Of a DNA stretch of 64,000 bases, positions 10,118 to 20,347 are shown piece by piece (position 1 is the first letter of the stretch; every line of letters begins with the position of its first letter). The DNA comes from Magnetococcales bacterium (GTDB taxonomy: Bacteria; Pseudomonadota; Magnetococcia; Magnetococcales; JADFZT01), in contig JADFZT010000002.1 of the NCBI GenBank assembly GCA_015232395.1, positions 74,041 through 138,040 on the forward strand, written 5' to 3'. The notes below the pieces were generated by a model. That model was not told where the DNA came from, ran no database searches, and saw only the letters and a program-made list of their open reading frames with translations. A program made the position numbers and the translations under genes.

Positions 10118-10151
10118 GGTTTGATGGGTGATTGGATGTGCGGTTGGGATG

Positions 10152-10225
10152 TAAGTCAAAATCAAAAGAAAAAATCAAAAGAAAGATCAAGACCTTGGGG
10201 GCCAGCCCCCAATCCCAGGGACTCG
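10152..10225. repeat. Degenerate outlying copy of the palindromic repeat
   Basis: Contains the A/G-rich segment (GTCAAAATCAAAAGAAA and variants) followed by the palindrome TTGGGGGCCAGCCCCCAA, as in the array at 10458-10680. It lacks the CCCCCGGGGG core, ending in CCCAGGG instead. It sits about 35 bases after the dehydrogenase stop codon. Confidence 0.75.
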
Positions 10226-10457
10226 TCAAAGTCAGCGGAAGAAGCCTGGAAATCCATCGGTTCTAAGCTATGCCGCTGAGACATTCCGAGGCTGTCAGAT
10301 AGGGTAAATCCTTGTGGGGCCAGAGGTTGCGTGATTTGATCGCCGATGGCTTCCAGGTGTTATCACTTTGCATTTTGGCCTCTCTTGACTCCGATTATGG
10401 ATTTGATTGAAACGTCAATATTTTCAAGAGGATGCCTTGGAGCTTGACGTGTCCCTG

Positions 10458-10680
10458 CCCCCAATCCCCCGGGGGGATGTAAAGAAAAGTCAAAATCAAA
10501 AGAAAGATCAAAGGAAAGACCTTGGGGGCCAGCCCCCAATCCCCCGGGGGGATGTAAAGAAAAGTCAAAATCAAAAGAAAGATCAAGACCTTGGGGGCCA
10601 GCCCCCAATCCCCCGGGGGGATGTAAAGAAAAGTCAAAATCAAAAGAAAGATCAAAGGAAAGACCTTGGGAGGAAAGAAT
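10458..10680. repeat. Three tandem palindrome-bearing repeats
   Basis: Units begin at 10458, 10533 and 10602, spaced 75 and 69 bases; the shorter unit lacks an AAGGAA segment. Each has three parts: the palindrome CCCCCGGGGG, an A-rich purine stretch built from AAAGTCAAAATCAAAAG, and (complete in the first two) the inverted repeat TTGGGGG-CCAG-CCCCCAA, which spans into the next unit. There are no unique spacers, so this is not CRISPR. It lies between two converging genes, where such palindromes often act as extragenic repeats or two-way terminators. The Pro/Phe-rich frames read from it on the minus strand are by-products. Confidence 0.85.
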
Positions 10681-10739
10681 TCCCCCCAACTCCCCCCATC
10701 TTTTTTTTTAATAGTAAAATCAAAAGCAAGAGAAAGAGA

Positions 10740-11213
10740 TCAGCGATGATACGGGACGTGGTGCAAAATCGTCATGGCCCTATAAAGCTGCTCCAACAAA
10801 ACCACCCTCGCCAACATGTGAGGAAGAGTCATAGGACCAAAGGAAAGAGGAGGCCCCAACCTGGCCTGTAACTCCCGCTGAATCCCATCCGGCCCACCAA
10901 TCACAAAACACACTTCCCCACGCTCCTCACGCCAACTCTCCACCCGCTTGGCAAACTGCTCCGAAGAATAACTCTTTCCCCGACTATCCAACGGAATAGT
11001 CCAAACCCGTTCCGGCAATTTATCACCGATCCGCTTGGCTTCCTTGACGAGCGCCTTCTCACGATCCGCTTTTTTTTGGGAGATGCGCTTTTCTTCCGCC
11101 ACCTCCACCAAAGAAAGCCCCCCAAACCGCTGCATCCGTTCCCGATAATCCTCCACCAAGGTGCGGATCGGAGGAGGCATGCCTCTCCCAACCGCCACCA
11201 AATGCCACTTCAA
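10740..11213 (-). CDS. rlmH: 23S rRNA (pseudouridine1915-N3)-methyltransferase RlmH
   Basis: 157 residues, close to the usual 155. SPOUT-class methyltransferase that methylates pseudouridine 1915 in helix 69 of 23S rRNA on the assembled ribosome. The SAM-binding knot is visible as CFVIGGPDG, with the family C-terminus ending in YHR. The N-terminal MKWHLVAVGR fits the family. The start overlaps the rsfS stop by four bases (ATGA), so it is the last gene of the rplU operon. The same rsfS-rlmH pairing occurs in many bacteria. Confidence 0.95.
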   Translation of the reverse strand: MKWHLVAVGRGMPPPIRTLVEDYRERMQRFGGLSLVEVAEEKRISQKKADREKALVKEAKRIGDKLPERVWTIPLDSRGKSYSSEQFAKRVESWREERGEVCFVIGGPDGIQRELQARLGPPLSFGPMTLPHMLARVVLLEQLYRAMTILHHVPYHR

Positions 11214-11575
11214 TGGCTACCCTCCCCAGCCACCATCTCCTTCACCTTCATCGCTTCCGGACTCCAAAGTTTTTCCAGATTATAAAAAGCCCGGGTCTCT
11301 TCCAAAAACAGATGCACAATCACATCCCGCAAATCCACCAAAATCCACTGGGCATCCGGTAACCCCTCAATCCCCCGCACCGTCTGCCCCAGTTCACTGG
11401 CAACCCGATCCATCTCTTCGGCCAAAGAGGCGATATGGCGCTGGGAAGTGCCGGTGGCGATGACAAAAAAATCACAGAATGGCGAGCGACCCTGAATATC
11501 AATCACACGAATATCCAAGGCTTTTTTATCGTCCAAAGTAGCTTTTAAAGATTCGGTCAGTTCCTGACTGTTCAT
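11210..11575 (-). CDS. rsfS: Ribosomal silencing factor RsfS
   Basis: 121 residues, of the RsfS/Iojap family. It binds ribosomal protein L14 on the large subunit, blocks joining with the small subunit and lowers translation when nutrients run out. The core CDFFVIATGTSQRHI and the block DAQWILVDLRDVIVHLF are the conserved family regions. It overlaps nadD upstream and rlmH downstream by four bases each, so the three genes are translationally coupled. Confidence 0.95.
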   Translation of the reverse strand: MNSQELTESLKATLDDKKALDIRVIDIQGRSPFCDFFVIATGTSQRHIASLAEEMDRVASELGQTVRGIEGLPDAQWILVDLRDVIVHLFLEETRAFYNLEKLWSPEAMKVKEMVAGEGSH

Positions 11576-12264
11576 GAATTCTCCGGATGCCTGTCGGCTG
11601 GTGGGGTGATGTTTTTTAAAGAGGTATAGAGCTGGTGGCGGTGGATATGGTCGATCACAGAATCAGGGGTTAGATAACGGATGGAGTGACCCTGCTGAAG
11701 ACGCTTTCGCAAATCACTGGAGCTGATATCCAGGGCAGTGACTGGAAGTAAATGACACCCCTTGCGAGCCTCCGATGGCAGGTCGAAACGGGCTTGTTTG
11801 ATCGGTGTGGGTTGATAAAAACGGCTCCCCTGGGAATCCTCAATCAACCCCCCATAACCGGGTCGAGTCAACAGACACAGGAGGGCATGGCGGTCGAGAT
11901 CCTGCCACCCCTTCCAGAGATGCAGCTCCGCCAGATTATCCACCCCCATCAAAAATACCAGCAGCGCATCAGGATGGCGTTGGTTGAGAGCGGTCAGCGT
12001 ATCAGAGGTATAGGAGGTGCCACTCTTCTCCGCTTCCAGGGTGCATAACTCAAACTGCGCCTGGCCCGCGATGGTAAGCCGGGTCATCTCTACCCGATGC
12101 GCCACCGGGAGCAAAACATCCTCTCCCTTGAAGGGATGCCCCCCGGAAGGGAGCCAGAGGAGTCGGTCCAGCTTCAGCGCCTCACACACCTCCACCCCGA
12201 TGCGGGCATGACCAAAATGGGGGGGATTGAACGCTCCACCCAAAATACCGATGCGCTGCGTCAT
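11572..12264 (-). CDS. nadD: Nicotinate-nucleotide adenylyltransferase NadD
   Basis: 230 residues. Transfers AMP from ATP to nicotinate mononucleotide, making deamido-NAD in NAD synthesis. GGAFNPPHFGHARIG near the start is the nucleotidyltransferase signature with the HxGH ATP-binding motif, and DISSSDLRKRL near the C-terminus is the second family motif. The frame opens upstream to 12432, but MTQRIGILGGAF at 12264 places the first beta-strand at the correct distance, and the upstream residues do not look like NadD. The gene lies 13 bases after proA, so the extended start would overlap proA. Confidence 0.93.
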   Translation of the reverse strand: MTQRIGILGGAFNPPHFGHARIGVEVCEALKLDRLLWLPSGGHPFKGEDVLLPVAHRVEMTRLTIAGQAQFELCTLEAEKSGTSYTSDTLTALNQRHPDALLVFLMGVDNLAELHLWKGWQDLDRHALLCLLTRPGYGGLIEDSQGSRFYQPTPIKQARFDLPSEARKGCHLLPVTALDISSSDLRKRLQQGHSIRYLTPDSVIDHIHRHQLYTSLKNITPPADRHPENS

Positions 12265-12277
12265 GAACCAGAGGGGA

Positions 12278-13546
12278 TCATGAGCGCAACTGTCCCTCTC
12301 CGAGCACCACATATTTTTGAGTGGTGAGCCCTTCCAATCCCACCGGACCCCGGACGTGAAGCTTGTCGGTGGAAATGCCCATCTCCGCCCCCAGCCCAAA
12401 CTGAAAGCCGTCGTTAAAGCGGCTCGACGCATTCACCATCACTGCCGAGGAGTCCGCCTCCCGCAAAAAGCGCATGGCCCTAGGGTGGTTGTCGGTCACA
12501 ATCACTTCAGTATGCTGAGAGGAGTGTTCGGCGATGTGGTCCAGAGCCTGGGTTAAGCTCTCCACCACCCGGATGGAAAGAATCGCTTCCAGATATTCGG
12601 TATCCCAATCTTCCGGCAGCGCTTCGGTCACGGTGGCGGCACTTCCCACCGCTTTCCTGGTAAACTCACACCCCCTCAGCTCACACCCCGCCTCAGCCAG
12701 CACCCGAGCCGCTTGGGGAAGAAATGTGTCGGCCATATCCTGATGTACCAACAGGGTTTCGGTGGCATTACACACCCCGGTGCGCTGCATCTTGCCGTTG
12801 ACGGTCAGCTCGATGGCCATCTCCAGATTCGCATGCTTATCGACATAGGTGTGGCAGATGCCGTCCAAATGTTTGATCACCGGAATGAGGGAATCCTCCA
12901 TGATTCTCTGGATCAACCCCTTGCCCCCCCGGGGAATGATCACATCGACATATTGATCATTTTTGAGCAGAACCCCGACAGCCGCCCGGTCGGTGGTATC
13001 GATAAACTGCACCGCTTCCCTGGGCAGACCAGCCGCTGCCAGCCCTTCAGCCAGACAGGTGGCAATCGCCTTGTTGGAGTTGTAGGCCTCGGAGCCTCCT
13101 CGAAGGACGACCGCATTGCCGGATTTGACGCAGAGAGCGGCGGCATCGGCAGTGACGTTGGGGCGGGATTCATAAATGATGCCGATCACCCCCAGAGGGG
13201 TGCGCATTTTGCCCACCTGCAAGCCGTTGCCCAGGCGCTTGAGATCATCCACCTGTCCAACCGGATCGGGGAGGGCGGCCACTTGCCCCAACCCTTCCGC
13301 CATCCCTTCGATACGCTCATCTGTCAGGCGCAGTCGGTCGATGAGGGCGGCGCTTAAGCCGTTTTTTTCTGCCAGAACCAGATCCAAGGCGTTGGCAACC
13401 TGTAATGGTCCCGCTTGGTCCAGCAGGGTTTGAGCCATGACCGTCAAGGCCCGGTTTTTCGCCTCACCATCCACCCAGGCAAGTTTGCGGGCGGCCGCAC
13501 GGGCCTGTTTGCAGATATCATTCACCATCGCTGTGATGTCGCTCAT
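12278..13546 (-). CDS. proA: Gamma-glutamyl phosphate reductase ProA
   Basis: 422 residues, the usual length. NADPH-dependent reduction of glutamyl-5-phosphate to glutamate-5-semialdehyde, the second step of proline synthesis. The aldehyde-dehydrogenase fold is recognised by GVIGIIYESRPNVT, the catalytic Cys in GVCNATETLL, and VNASSRFNDGFQFGLGAEMGIST near the end. It follows proB after about 130 bases, in the same operon. Stoichiometric ProB-ProA pairing is the normal arrangement. Confidence 0.96.
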   Translation of the reverse strand: MSDITAMVNDICKQARAAARKLAWVDGEAKNRALTVMAQTLLDQAGPLQVANALDLVLAEKNGLSAALIDRLRLTDERIEGMAEGLGQVAALPDPVGQVDDLKRLGNGLQVGKMRTPLGVIGIIYESRPNVTADAAALCVKSGNAVVLRGGSEAYNSNKAIATCLAEGLAAAGLPREAVQFIDTTDRAAVGVLLKNDQYVDVIIPRGGKGLIQRIMEDSLIPVIKHLDGICHTYVDKHANLEMAIELTVNGKMQRTGVCNATETLLVHQDMADTFLPQAARVLAEAGCELRGCEFTRKAVGSAATVTEALPEDWDTEYLEAILSIRVVESLTQALDHIAEHSSQHTEVIVTDNHPRAMRFLREADSSAVMVNASSRFNDGFQFGLGAEMGISTDKLHVRGPVGLEGLTTQKYVVLGEGQLRS

Positions 13547-13677
13547 GAGTGCGGCTCCTTGAAAGCTGGTCGGGTCATTCGTCGATATCCTGTTTTTTTA
13601 CATCAATCTCGTCCCGATCAAAACCGTCAAGGGATCGAAAAATCAAAAACAGGGCTTTAAAACGGGATTGTCGGGTT

Positions 13678-16076
<2,399 letters not shown>

Positions 16077-16098
16077 TCAGTCGCAGCCGTTGGGAAAA

Positions 16099-16356
16099 TC
16101 AGGTGGCGACGGGTGTGATGTTGATGAATTTGCGGTTGTGGATGGTCGTGAAGGAGACGGTACCTTCCACCAGGGCAAAGAGGGTGTGGTCCCGGCCCAT
16201 GCCGACGCCATTCCCAGGATAAAATTTGGTGCCCCGTTGGCGTACCAGGATGTTGCCTGGAATCACCTCTTGACCGCCATAGCGCTTAACACCGAGACGA
16301 CGCCCTGCTGAGTCACGTCCGTTTCTGGAGCTACCGCCCGCCTTTTTGTGTGCCAT
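16099..16356 (-). CDS. rpmA: 50S ribosomal protein L27
   Basis: 85 residues. [18 protein letters not shown] is the classic L27 N-terminus, whose tail reaches the peptidyl-transferase centre. The frame extends five codons upstream, but the ATG at 16356 has GGAGAA at the right distance and gives the family start. Lies between rplU and obgE. Confidence 0.97.
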   Translation of the reverse strand: MAHKKAGGSSRNGRDSAGRRLGVKRYGGQEVIPGNILVRQRGTKFYPGNGVGMGRDHTLFALVEGTVSFTTIHNRKFINITPVAT

Positions 16357-16435
16357 TGTGCTTCTCCGCAAAAAAAATAGAGATCCATCCCCGAGTAGAA
16401 TGGGCCGATGATTCAGACCGGTGGGGAAGGGGTGT

Positions 16436-16741
16436 TTACTGGATGCCGGTTATTTTCAGTTCCGTGAGATTTTGCCGGTGTCCTTGGGTGCGGCGATATT
16501 TTTTGCGCCGCATTTTTTTGAACACCAAAATCTTGGGAGCCCGGATTTGATCAATGATGGTGCCGGTCACTTTGCTGCTGCTGAGTGCCTCACCGGTTTT
16601 GAGCCCTTCGTCACCGGAGATCAGGAGTACATCGTCAAGCTCAACGGCATCCCCCTTGCTTCCGGGCAGTTGCTCCACACGCAGTCGATCGTTGACTGCT
16701 ACCTTATATTGTTTTCCGCCCGTTCGGACCACCGCATACAT
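16436..16741 (-). CDS. rplU: 50S ribosomal protein L21
   Basis: 101 residues. [14 protein letters not shown] is the L21 signature start, and the basic [14 protein letters not shown] block with the TxxKITGI ending is typical of the C-terminus. The ATG at 16741 has GGAGGCG upstream; the longer frame to 16798 adds 19 residues not found in L21. First gene of the eight-gene minus-strand operon. Confidence 0.97.
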   Translation of the reverse strand: MYAVVRTGGKQYKVAVNDRLRVEQLPGSKGDAVELDDVLLISGDEGLKTGEALSSSKVTGTIIDQIRAPKILVFKKMRRKKYRRTQGHRQNLTELKITGIQ

Positions 16742-16816
16742 TGGGAGACGCCTCCGAAATGTGGTAATGTTGAAGAGATGTAACGCCCCAGAGGCCATTC
16801 TTGGGGCAAACGCGAA

Positions 16817-16844
16817 ATTATCTCCATTTCCAGATGATTGTCAA
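16817..16844 (-). promoter_or_regulatory. Promoter of the rplU-rlmH operon
   Basis: On the minus strand, TTGACA (16844-16839) and GATAAT (16822-16817) are separated by 16 bases, a near-consensus housekeeping sigma site about 75 bases before the L21 start. It is the only strong promoter seen ahead of the operon. Confidence 0.75.
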
Positions 16845-17024
16845 GGGTGCTTGCCTGGGGAAACGTGTTGGATTAAACTGCCTCGCCTTGAAGTCAGGAT
16901 GAATGGGTTTTCGTTATGGCCTGAGCTTTGGCTGGCTGTGGGTTTGCAGCCTTTACGGGCAAGGGATCGGTGGAAAATTTGAAATCCTGAATGAACGGAG
17001 TACCATTGTGGCTCATGAGGCCAT

Positions 17025-17101
17025 CGGGGTGTAGCGCAGTCTGGTAGCGCATCGGCTTTGGGAGCCGAGGGCCGGAGGTTCGAATCCTCTCACCCCGACC
17101 A
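17025..17101 (+). tRNA. tRNA-Pro (anticodon TGG)
   Basis: 77 bases with encoded CCA. Acceptor stem CGGGGTG pairs with CACCCCG, the anticodon loop is CTTTGGGAG-like with TGG, and the T-arm contains GTTCGAATC. First of four tRNAs in a row. Confidence 0.97.
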
Positions 17102-17212
17102 TTTTTTTTCTTTATCTTTCACGTCTCATGGGAAACAATCCCGGCGGTTCGGGTGCTGTCGGAGGCTTTTAAATCAGATTTTCTGTAAAAACATCCGTTT
17201 CAGTGAGGTTTC

Positions 17213-17288
17213 GCGCCCGTAGCTCAACGGATAGAGCAACGGCCTTCTAAGCCGTAGGTTGCAGGTTCGAGTCCTGCCGGGCGCGCCA
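17213..17288 (+). tRNA. tRNA-Arg (anticodon TCT)
   Basis: 76 bases with encoded CCA. Acceptor stem GCGCCCG pairs with CGGGCGC, the anticodon loop is CTTCTAA, and the T-loop is GTTCGAGTC. Reads AGA codons. Confidence 0.97.
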
Positions 17289-17384
17289 TAGCCGTCCCAG
17301 GACCTTTCTCTCTTGTCGATGGTGGAAGATTCGTTTAGAATCCCCTCCCTGCTGGTCTGGGGAAGCTTTCAGCTTTCCTGTTGT

Positions 17385-17461
17385 GGCGAACGTAGCTCAG
17401 TCGGTAGAGCCCCGGATTGTGATTCCGGTGGTCGCGGGTTCAAGTCCCGTCGTTCGCCCCA
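17385..17461 (+). tRNA. tRNA-His (anticodon GTG)
   Basis: 77 bases with encoded CCA. GGCGAACG pairs fully with CGTTCGCC, giving the extra G-1:C73 pair that marks tRNA-His. The anticodon loop is TTGTGAT. Confidence 0.96.
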
Positions 17462-17590
17462 TATTTACCATCCTCCCCAGCCCCGCCAAACCAACGCCTC
17501 CCCTGCCTGATTGCCTTGTCTGTATTTTAGAAACAAAGGCTTTTAACTCAATGGGGTCAGTGGGTTAGGCCCAGGCTTTAAGATCCTCAA

Positions 17591-17676
17591 GCGAAAGTGG
17601 CGGAACTGGTAGACGCGCTGGATTTAGGATCCAGTGGTTAATAGCCGTGGGGGTTCGACTCCCCCCTTTCGCACCA
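17591..17676 (+). tRNA. tRNA-Leu (anticodon TAG)
   Basis: 86 bases with encoded CCA and the long variable arm of class II tRNAs. Acceptor stem GCGAAAG pairs with CTTTCGC, and the anticodon loop is TTTAGGA. Confidence 0.96.
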
Positions 17677-17687
17677 TTTTGAATATC

Positions 17688-17722
17688 AAGGGCTTTCTCA
17701 AATTTGAGGAGGCCCTTTTTTT
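17688..17722 (+). terminator. Rho-independent terminator after the tRNA cluster
   Basis: AAGGGC and GCCCTT form the base of a hairpin, the palindrome CTCAAATTTGAG forms the top, and a run of seven T follows. It lies 11 bases after tRNA-Leu. Confidence 0.85.
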
Positions 17723-18067
17723 GTGTTTGTCACTGGGTATGGGGTCTCTGGGGGCCATGATTCCCAACAATCCAGCCGCGGGTGATTTGTGGGTTGTCGA
17801 ATTCGACCCTCTCCACCGATAGATTCTGGAAAAATAAATGTGATCGATGGGGTTGGCTTGGATAGCCCGGTTTGGTGACCATTCAGGAAGAGCTGTCACT
17901 CATCTTAAGGAGCAGACAGCAATATTAGAGGGGTTCACCATGAGGGGGGCGGAGAGTCTTGCCTGAGAGGGGGCATCTTTTATCAAGTTTTCAGGCTAAT
18001 GGCTCGATTTCGATTGCCAAGTGACAAAAACTTTCTGAGAATGGTGGCCTCAAGGAGGAGTACCCTT
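17723..18067 (+). other. Intergenic region
   Basis: No gene, RNA or repeat recognised apart from the ribosome site AAGGAGG at 18052-18058 for the next gene. The frame of the thioredoxin-like gene opens back to an ATG at 17999, which lacks a ribosome site. Confidence 0.4.
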
Positions 18068-18424
18068 ATGCTGCCATTTGATCGCACCAGCAACTATGCC
18101 CCAGCCGAAACCCTGGCCCGGATTGTCTTTGAGGGCTCTCGGGATAAAATCATCTTTCTTACCTTCATGACCCAGCACTGCCCCGGCTGCAAGGAGACCT
18201 ACGACGCCCTGCACAAATTTGCCAAAAGGCAGGGGGGGAAAGTGGAGATTGTGGTGGTGGATGCCGATCGCCACCCCCCCATCGTCAACGACTACGGGGT
18301 CAAGGGCGTGCCCACCATCTTTGTCTACGGAAAACAGCACCACCTCCTCACCAAAATTGGACCCCAAAACGAACGCAACCTCAAGAAAATGCTCAAAGAA
18401 TCCCTCGCCGCTCTGCCGAAATAA
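18068..18424 (+). CDS. Thioredoxin-fold protein with CPGC motif
   Basis: 118 residues. One thioredoxin domain with the redox motif C-P-G-C in TFMTQHCPGCKE, followed by the cis-proline region KGVPTIFVYG. CPGC differs from CGPC of thioredoxin, so redox potential and partners may differ. The cysteines could support thiol-disulfide exchange. I see no signal peptide, so it should act in the cytoplasm. I chose the ATG at 18068 because AAGGAGG stands 9 bases upstream. It is not in an obvious operon. Confidence 0.8.
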   Translation: MLPFDRTSNYAPAETLARIVFEGSRDKIIFLTFMTQHCPGCKETYDALHKFAKRQGGKVEIVVVDADRHPPIVNDYGVKGVPTIFVYGKQHHLLTKIGPQNERNLKKMLKESLAALPK

Positions 18425-18595
18425 GCTCCCCCTCTCTTCTTTGCCAATGGCGTCTGAATGATTGAGGTGCCGTCTTGGATAAGACATTGGCTCTATTATT
18501 CGAACTGTAAAATTTATAGAATACATGGCATGAGGAAATAAAGAATAGGACGAAAAACGACAAAAACAATGCAAAAGTAAATTGAAAGGGTGAAG

Positions 18596-18748
18596 ATGGA
18601 CGTGATGGATGATTGGGAAATGCGTGGCGTATATGAGCAAAATGACAGGCAATGTCGATATATCAAAGGTGACCTGGCCACTTTCAACGGACAGTTGAGG
18701 ATTAGTTTGGAATATTCAGCTGATTATGCGTTGGAAGGGTGTTTTTGA
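18596..18748 (+). CDS. Possible small hypothetical protein (50 aa)
   Basis: A 50-codon frame starting with ATG and preceded by GAAAGGGTGAAG, a plausible ribosome site. The product (MDVMDDWEMRGVYEQ...) is polar, with two Cys, and no recognised motif. It lies in the AT-richer stretch before the membrane protein gene. Could be a real small gene or a chance frame. Confidence 0.4.
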   Translation: MDVMDDWEMRGVYEQNDRQCRYIKGDLATFNGQLRISLEYSADYALEGCF

Positions 18749-18949
18749 TTTGTTGGTGTTGGAGAGGCTTGAATATTGATTGTGTGGGCTGTCTGTGATG
18801 GTTGAATGGTTGTGTTGGGTTTTCGTTTTGGTTAGGACGCTGGGTGATGAAAATATCAGTCAGGTATGGGGGGGTGTTTTTAAGTTCTCTGAACAAATTA
18901 AATTTCTGTAAATGACAAACAAAAAGCCGAAGTTGTCTCCTGGAAAACA

Positions 18950-19960
18950 ATGGTGGGTGTCATTATGGGTGATGTTAAGGTTAAAAAGATGCTGGACGGT
19001 AAAAGATGCTATTATGATGACGTGGGGTCGGATGGTCAGGCTGCATTTGCGATCAAAATAGATGTGGATGTTCCTTGGGCGCATGGTTTTCATATAAACA
19101 AAAAGGATTATAGGGATAGGATAAGTCAACATGATCGATCCGCTCTTTTTGGTGGTGATGAAACGTTTAACAACGACTTTGCTCTATATACGGATGCGCC
19201 AGTTAAAGTAAAAAATGTTCTGGATAAACCTGAGTTCAGGGAGATGGTGCGTAAACTGTTTGATGTTGGTGTTGAGAAACTTGTTGTTGATCGGCAAGAG
19301 ATTATTGCGGACTATCCTACGAAAGTGGTGGATGAAAAAAAGCAGTTGATGGTTGAAAAAGCTTGTCCAGTCTTAATTGATCTGTCTAAATTTATGGGGG
19401 TAATTAAAGTTCCAAAGGTTGATTTTTTTAAGCTTTATGGGTTTTACCTAGTTGGAATTCTCTGGCTGTTTGTGGTTGTTTTTAATTCTGGTTACAGTTT
19501 TTCAGCAGTCATTTTCTATTCCGATTGGCTGGATGCTGCTTTGTGGGGGTCGGTGTTGTTTTTAATTGGGAGGTGGTTGTGGGAGATAGATGTTAATCCT
19601 GCTCTTGGAAAGACCGGGAAAAATATTATTTTCATCATTTTGTGTATAATCACTCCTCCATTGATGTACAATTTTGTGTCATTTATGAATATCTGGAAAA
19701 CAGTGGGAGAGCCAGTCTATGTTCAAAGGGAAATTGAAAACAGGTGGAGTTTTATCTGTTTAGCTGGCAGGACGCAAGTTGTCGATTGTGACTTTGTGGT
19801 GGTGAAATCGTGGATTCCAGGGGAGGCGTTTGCAGGCTTTGCTATTCAACGGTCCGGGCCAAACTCTCCAGAGGTTGGTCGGTCGATTAAAATTGGATAT
19901 CGGTCAGGCAGACTTGGATTTATGGGGATAGATTCAATTGAATATGATCCAGAGTGGTGA
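18950..19960 (+). CDS. Hypothetical membrane protein with C-terminal shared domain
   Basis: 336 residues, not recognised. The N-terminal 165 or so residues are soluble, with the notable stretch FAIKIDVDVPWAHGF. Three hydrophobic segments follow, near residues 165-185, 190-215 and 225-245. The last 75 residues form a small beta-rich domain with V-x-C-D-F-V-V-V-K-S-W and GRSIKIGYRSGRLGF, which is repeated in the next open frame (19994-20245). The layout (helices plus small beta domain) recalls DUF3592-type proteins, but that is a weak guess. Codon use is AT-richer than the neighbours, suggesting transfer. The ATG at 18965 is an alternative start. Confidence 0.65.
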   Translation: MVGVIMGDVKVKKMLDGKRCYYDDVGSDGQAAFAIKIDVDVPWAHGFHINKKDYRDRISQHDRSALFGGDETFNNDFALYTDAPVKVKNVLDKPEFREMVRKLFDVGVEKLVVDRQEIIADYPTKVVDEKKQLMVEKACPVLIDLSKFMGVIKVPKVDFFKLYGFYLVGILWLFVVVFNSGYSFSAVIFYSDWLDAALWGSVLFLIGRWLWEIDVNPALGKTGKNIIFIILCIITPPLMYNFVSFMNIWKTVGEPVYVQREIENRWSFICLAGRTQVVDCDFVVVKSWIPGEAFAGFAIQRSGPNSPEVGRSIKIGYRSGRLGFMGIDSIEYDPEW

Positions 19961-19993
19961 TGGCTGTGGCGAAAAAATTTCTTAATATAGGGT

Positions 19994-20245
19994 GTGACCA
20001 CAGTCACCTCTTATGAAACAACCATTCACTCAGTCAGGGCAACTCACCGTTCTTGTGGCAAGGGCAGACCTCAGGCATCGGTGAGATATGATGTCGTGGT
20101 AGATTCCTGGCCCCAAGGGTGGGGTGGGGAAAAACTGATTGTTTGCCAACCACAAGACCATCCTCCCAAGCTTGGTGAACCCATTCGTATCATCTATCGT
20201 TTAGGTGGTCTGGGCAAGATGATCCTGGAGGATGTGGAATTTTAA
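19994..20245 (+). CDS. Small protein related to the C-terminal domain of the preceding gene
   Basis: 83 residues from a GTG start. VRYDVVVDSW and GEPIRIIYRLGGLGKM align with the C-terminal domain of the protein at 18950-19960 (F-V-V-V-K-S-W and GRSIKIGYRSGRLGF). It has no membrane segment. An in-frame stop lies just upstream, so it is either a stand-alone domain or the remnant of a second membrane gene that lost its front. The ribosome site is poor. Confidence 0.45.
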   Translation: MTTVTSYETTIHSVRATHRSCGKGRPQASVRYDVVVDSWPQGWGGEKLIVCQPQDHPPKLGEPIRIIYRLGGLGKMILEDVEF

Positions 20246-20347
20246 TGCCGTCGGAAGGGTTGGTTTCGTATACTGACATGTCGGGGCGCAACGGAAGGGG
20301 GATCTTAGAGCTTTTTATCCTAACCTTTTTCATGGAGTGAATCTGGA

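Noticed and set aside
10458..10680. CRISPR array
   Set aside because: Units are directly abutting, with no unique spacers and no cas genes.
10363..10689. Minus-strand Pro/Phe-rich repetitive protein
   Set aside because: It is the palindromic repeat array read in frame; no ribosome site, and the repeats vary in length by multiples that reflect DNA, not protein, constraint.
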